A stretch of 7,373 nucleotides of DNA, from NCBI GenBank assembly GCA_959604115.1, contig CAUHBW010000194.1, forward strand, positions 1 through 7,373, written 5' to 3'. Positions 6,271 to 7,373 of the stretch are shown piece after piece. The notes beneath the pieces were generated by a model. The model ran no database searches and was not told the DNA's origin. It worked only from the letters and a program-made list of their open reading frames with translations. The stretch's first letter is position 1. Each line of letters opens with the position of its first letter. This DNA comes from an uncultured Bilophila sp. Its GTDB lineage: Bacteria; Desulfobacterota; Desulfovibrionia; Desulfovibrionales; Desulfovibrionaceae. The position numbers and the translations under genes were made by a program.

Positions 6271-7373
6271 ATGCAATATGATATGTCGCGTGCCACGCTT
6301 TTTGAAGTCAGCTGGGAAGTGTGCAACAAGGTCGGCGGGATTTACGCCGTCGTCAGCAGCAAGGCGTTGGAGGCGGTCGGCCTTTTCGGCGAAAATTACT
6401 ATCTGCTGGGCCCCGATTTCGGGGACAACGCCGAATTCGAGGAAACGGACGAGACATGCTGGGTCAGACTGCGCGAAATCGCCGCGCAGCGGAACCTCGC
6501 CTGCCGGTTCGGGCGCTGGACCATCCCCGGCAGGCCCAAGGTCATCCTCGTGGACTACCGGGAACGCTACAATCAGGGGCAGCTTCTGTATACGCTGTGG
6601 AACCGCTACGGCGTGGATTCCATTTCCGGCGGCTGGGACTACGTGGAGCCGGTCATGTTCAGCACCGCCTGCGGCGAAGTGATCGAGGCGGCCTGCCAGA
6701 CGCTGGTGGAGTCGGATGCCCCGGTGCTCGCCCATTTCCACGAGTGGATGTGCGGCGGCGGCCTGCTGTATCTGAAGGAGCACGCCCCGAGGGTGGGGGC
6801 CGTGTTTACCACCCACGCGACCATGCTCGGGCGGTCGATGGCGGGATCGGGCTTCGACATCTACAAGCAGATGAACCAGATCAACCCCAAGCACGAAGCC
6901 GGGGCCTACAACATCACCGCCAAGTGCTCGATGGAAACCGTGTCCGCGCGGGAGGCCGACTGCTTCACCACGGTGAGCCGGATCACGGCGGACGAGGCGA
7001 CCGTGTTCCTCGGACGCGCCCCGGACGTGGTGACGCCCAACGGGCTGGACATGCGCGTCATCCCCGACTACAGCGTGGAACGCGCCGTGCCGCGCGAACA
7101 GCGGGAAAAACTGCTCGGTGCGGCGGGACGGCTGCTGCGCCGCGAACTCGCCCCGGATACGCGCATCTTCATCATTTCCGGGCGATACGAATTCCACAAC
7201 AAGGGCGTTGACGTGTTCCTCGACGCGCTGGCGGGCGTCAACGAGGCGCTGCGCCAGTCCCAGATCAATGTGCTGGCCCTGTGCGCCGTCATGGGCGGGC
7301 ACAGCGGGGTCAATCTCGACGCCGTGGGTGGCGAGCCGTCCAAACAGTCGGATCAGGGGCCGTACTGGATCAG
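6271..7373 (+). CDS. GT3-family (eukaryote-type) glycogen synthase, N-terminal 367 codons (runs off right edge)
   Basis: This is predicted to add glucose from a nucleotide sugar to the non-reducing ends of glycogen in the cytoplasm; characterised eukaryotic members use UDP-glucose. The frame is open to the window end. Motifs match animal/fungal glycogen synthase rather than bacterial GlgA: FEVSWEVCNKVGGIYAV (11-27), YYLLGPDFG, HFHEWMCGGG (155-164), FTTHATMLGR (179-188), FTTVSRITADEA (232-243), VVTPNGLD (253-260) and SGRYEFHNKGVDVF (303-316). R305 and K311 fit the donor-phosphate pair. The second catalytic-domain half, with the acidic motif near the active site and any arginine cluster for glucose-6-phosphate control, lies outside. 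The N-terminus begins only ten residues before the conserved core, so the phosphorylated N-terminal tail of animal enzymes is missing. GT3 enzymes are known in some bacteria, notably Bacteroidetes. It is 62 bases after the GH57 gene, separated by a hairpin. Confidence 0.93.
   Translation, partial: MQYDMSRATLFEVSWEVCNKVGGIYAVVSSKALEAVGLFGENYYLLGPDFGDNAEFEETDETCWVRLREIAAQRNLACRFGRWTIPGRPKVILVDYRERYNQGQLLYTLWNRYGVDSISGGWDYVEPVMFSTACGEVIEAACQTLVESDAPVLAHFHEWMCGGGLLYLKEHAPRVGAVFTTHATMLGRSMAGSGFDIYKQMNQINPKHEAGAYNITAKCSMETVSAREADCFTTVSRITADEATVFLGRAPDVVTPNGLDMRVIPDYSVERAVPREQREKLLGAAGRLLRRELAPDTRIFIISGRYEFHNKGVDVFLDALAGVNEALRQSQINVLALCAVMGGHSGVNLDAVGGEPSKQSDQGPYWI

Overview
The window is a bacterial chromosome segment holding two divergent transcription units. 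On the minus strand is the 5' part of a membrane-anchored sensor gene (1-912), which runs off the left edge. On the plus strand is a tight glycogen/alpha-glucan operon (promoter near 1394-1421, genes 1607-7373), which runs off the right edge. The operon is GC-rich (one sampled 60-base line is 41/60 G+C). The sensor gene is less so (31/60 in a sampled line), and the roughly 690-base divergent intergenic region is more AT-rich still in places. Gene order, GC level and a PAS-type sensor next to a glycogen cassette would fit an anaerobic proteobacterium-like lineage such as Desulfovibrionaceae (Desulfovibrio/Bilophila type). That placement is an impression from protein style, not a demonstration.

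Layout: (1) 1-912 minus: two transmembrane segments flanking a ~150-residue extracytoplasmic helical region, then the beginning of a PAS domain. (2) 913-1606: divergent control region with no convincing gene. It holds a good sigma70-type promoter (TTGACA, 16 bp, TATATT), a perfect 8-bp inverted repeat just upstream of the -35 box, and a ~180-nt leader. About 100 nt of that leader can fold into one long interrupted helix. (3) 1607-3640: amylo-alpha-1,6-glucosidase (bacterial/archaeal glycogen debranching enzyme). (4) 3640-4980: retaining GT-B glycosyltransferase (GT4/GT5 style), overlapping the debranching gene by one base. (5) 4982-6208: glycoside hydrolase family 57 protein of the short alpha-amylase type, one base after the previous stop. 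(6) 62-base gap with a strong 10-bp hairpin and no T-tract. (7) 6271-7373: first 367 codons of a GT3 (eukaryote-type, normally UDP-glucose-dependent) glycogen synthase.

Together the four plus-strand genes look like a storage-polysaccharide module that both makes and trims alpha-1,4/alpha-1,6 glucan. GT3 (and possibly the GT4-like enzyme) would elongate chains. The GH57 enzyme would hydrolyse or transfer alpha-1,4 segments, and the debranching enzyme would remove alpha-1,6 branches. No branching enzyme, phosphorylase or nucleotide-sugar pyrophosphorylase is visible here. The least explained parts are the structured leader, the operator-like repeat and the intercistronic hairpin, which suggest regulation at several levels. 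The enzyme families themselves are known; I found no sign of a wholly new protein system.
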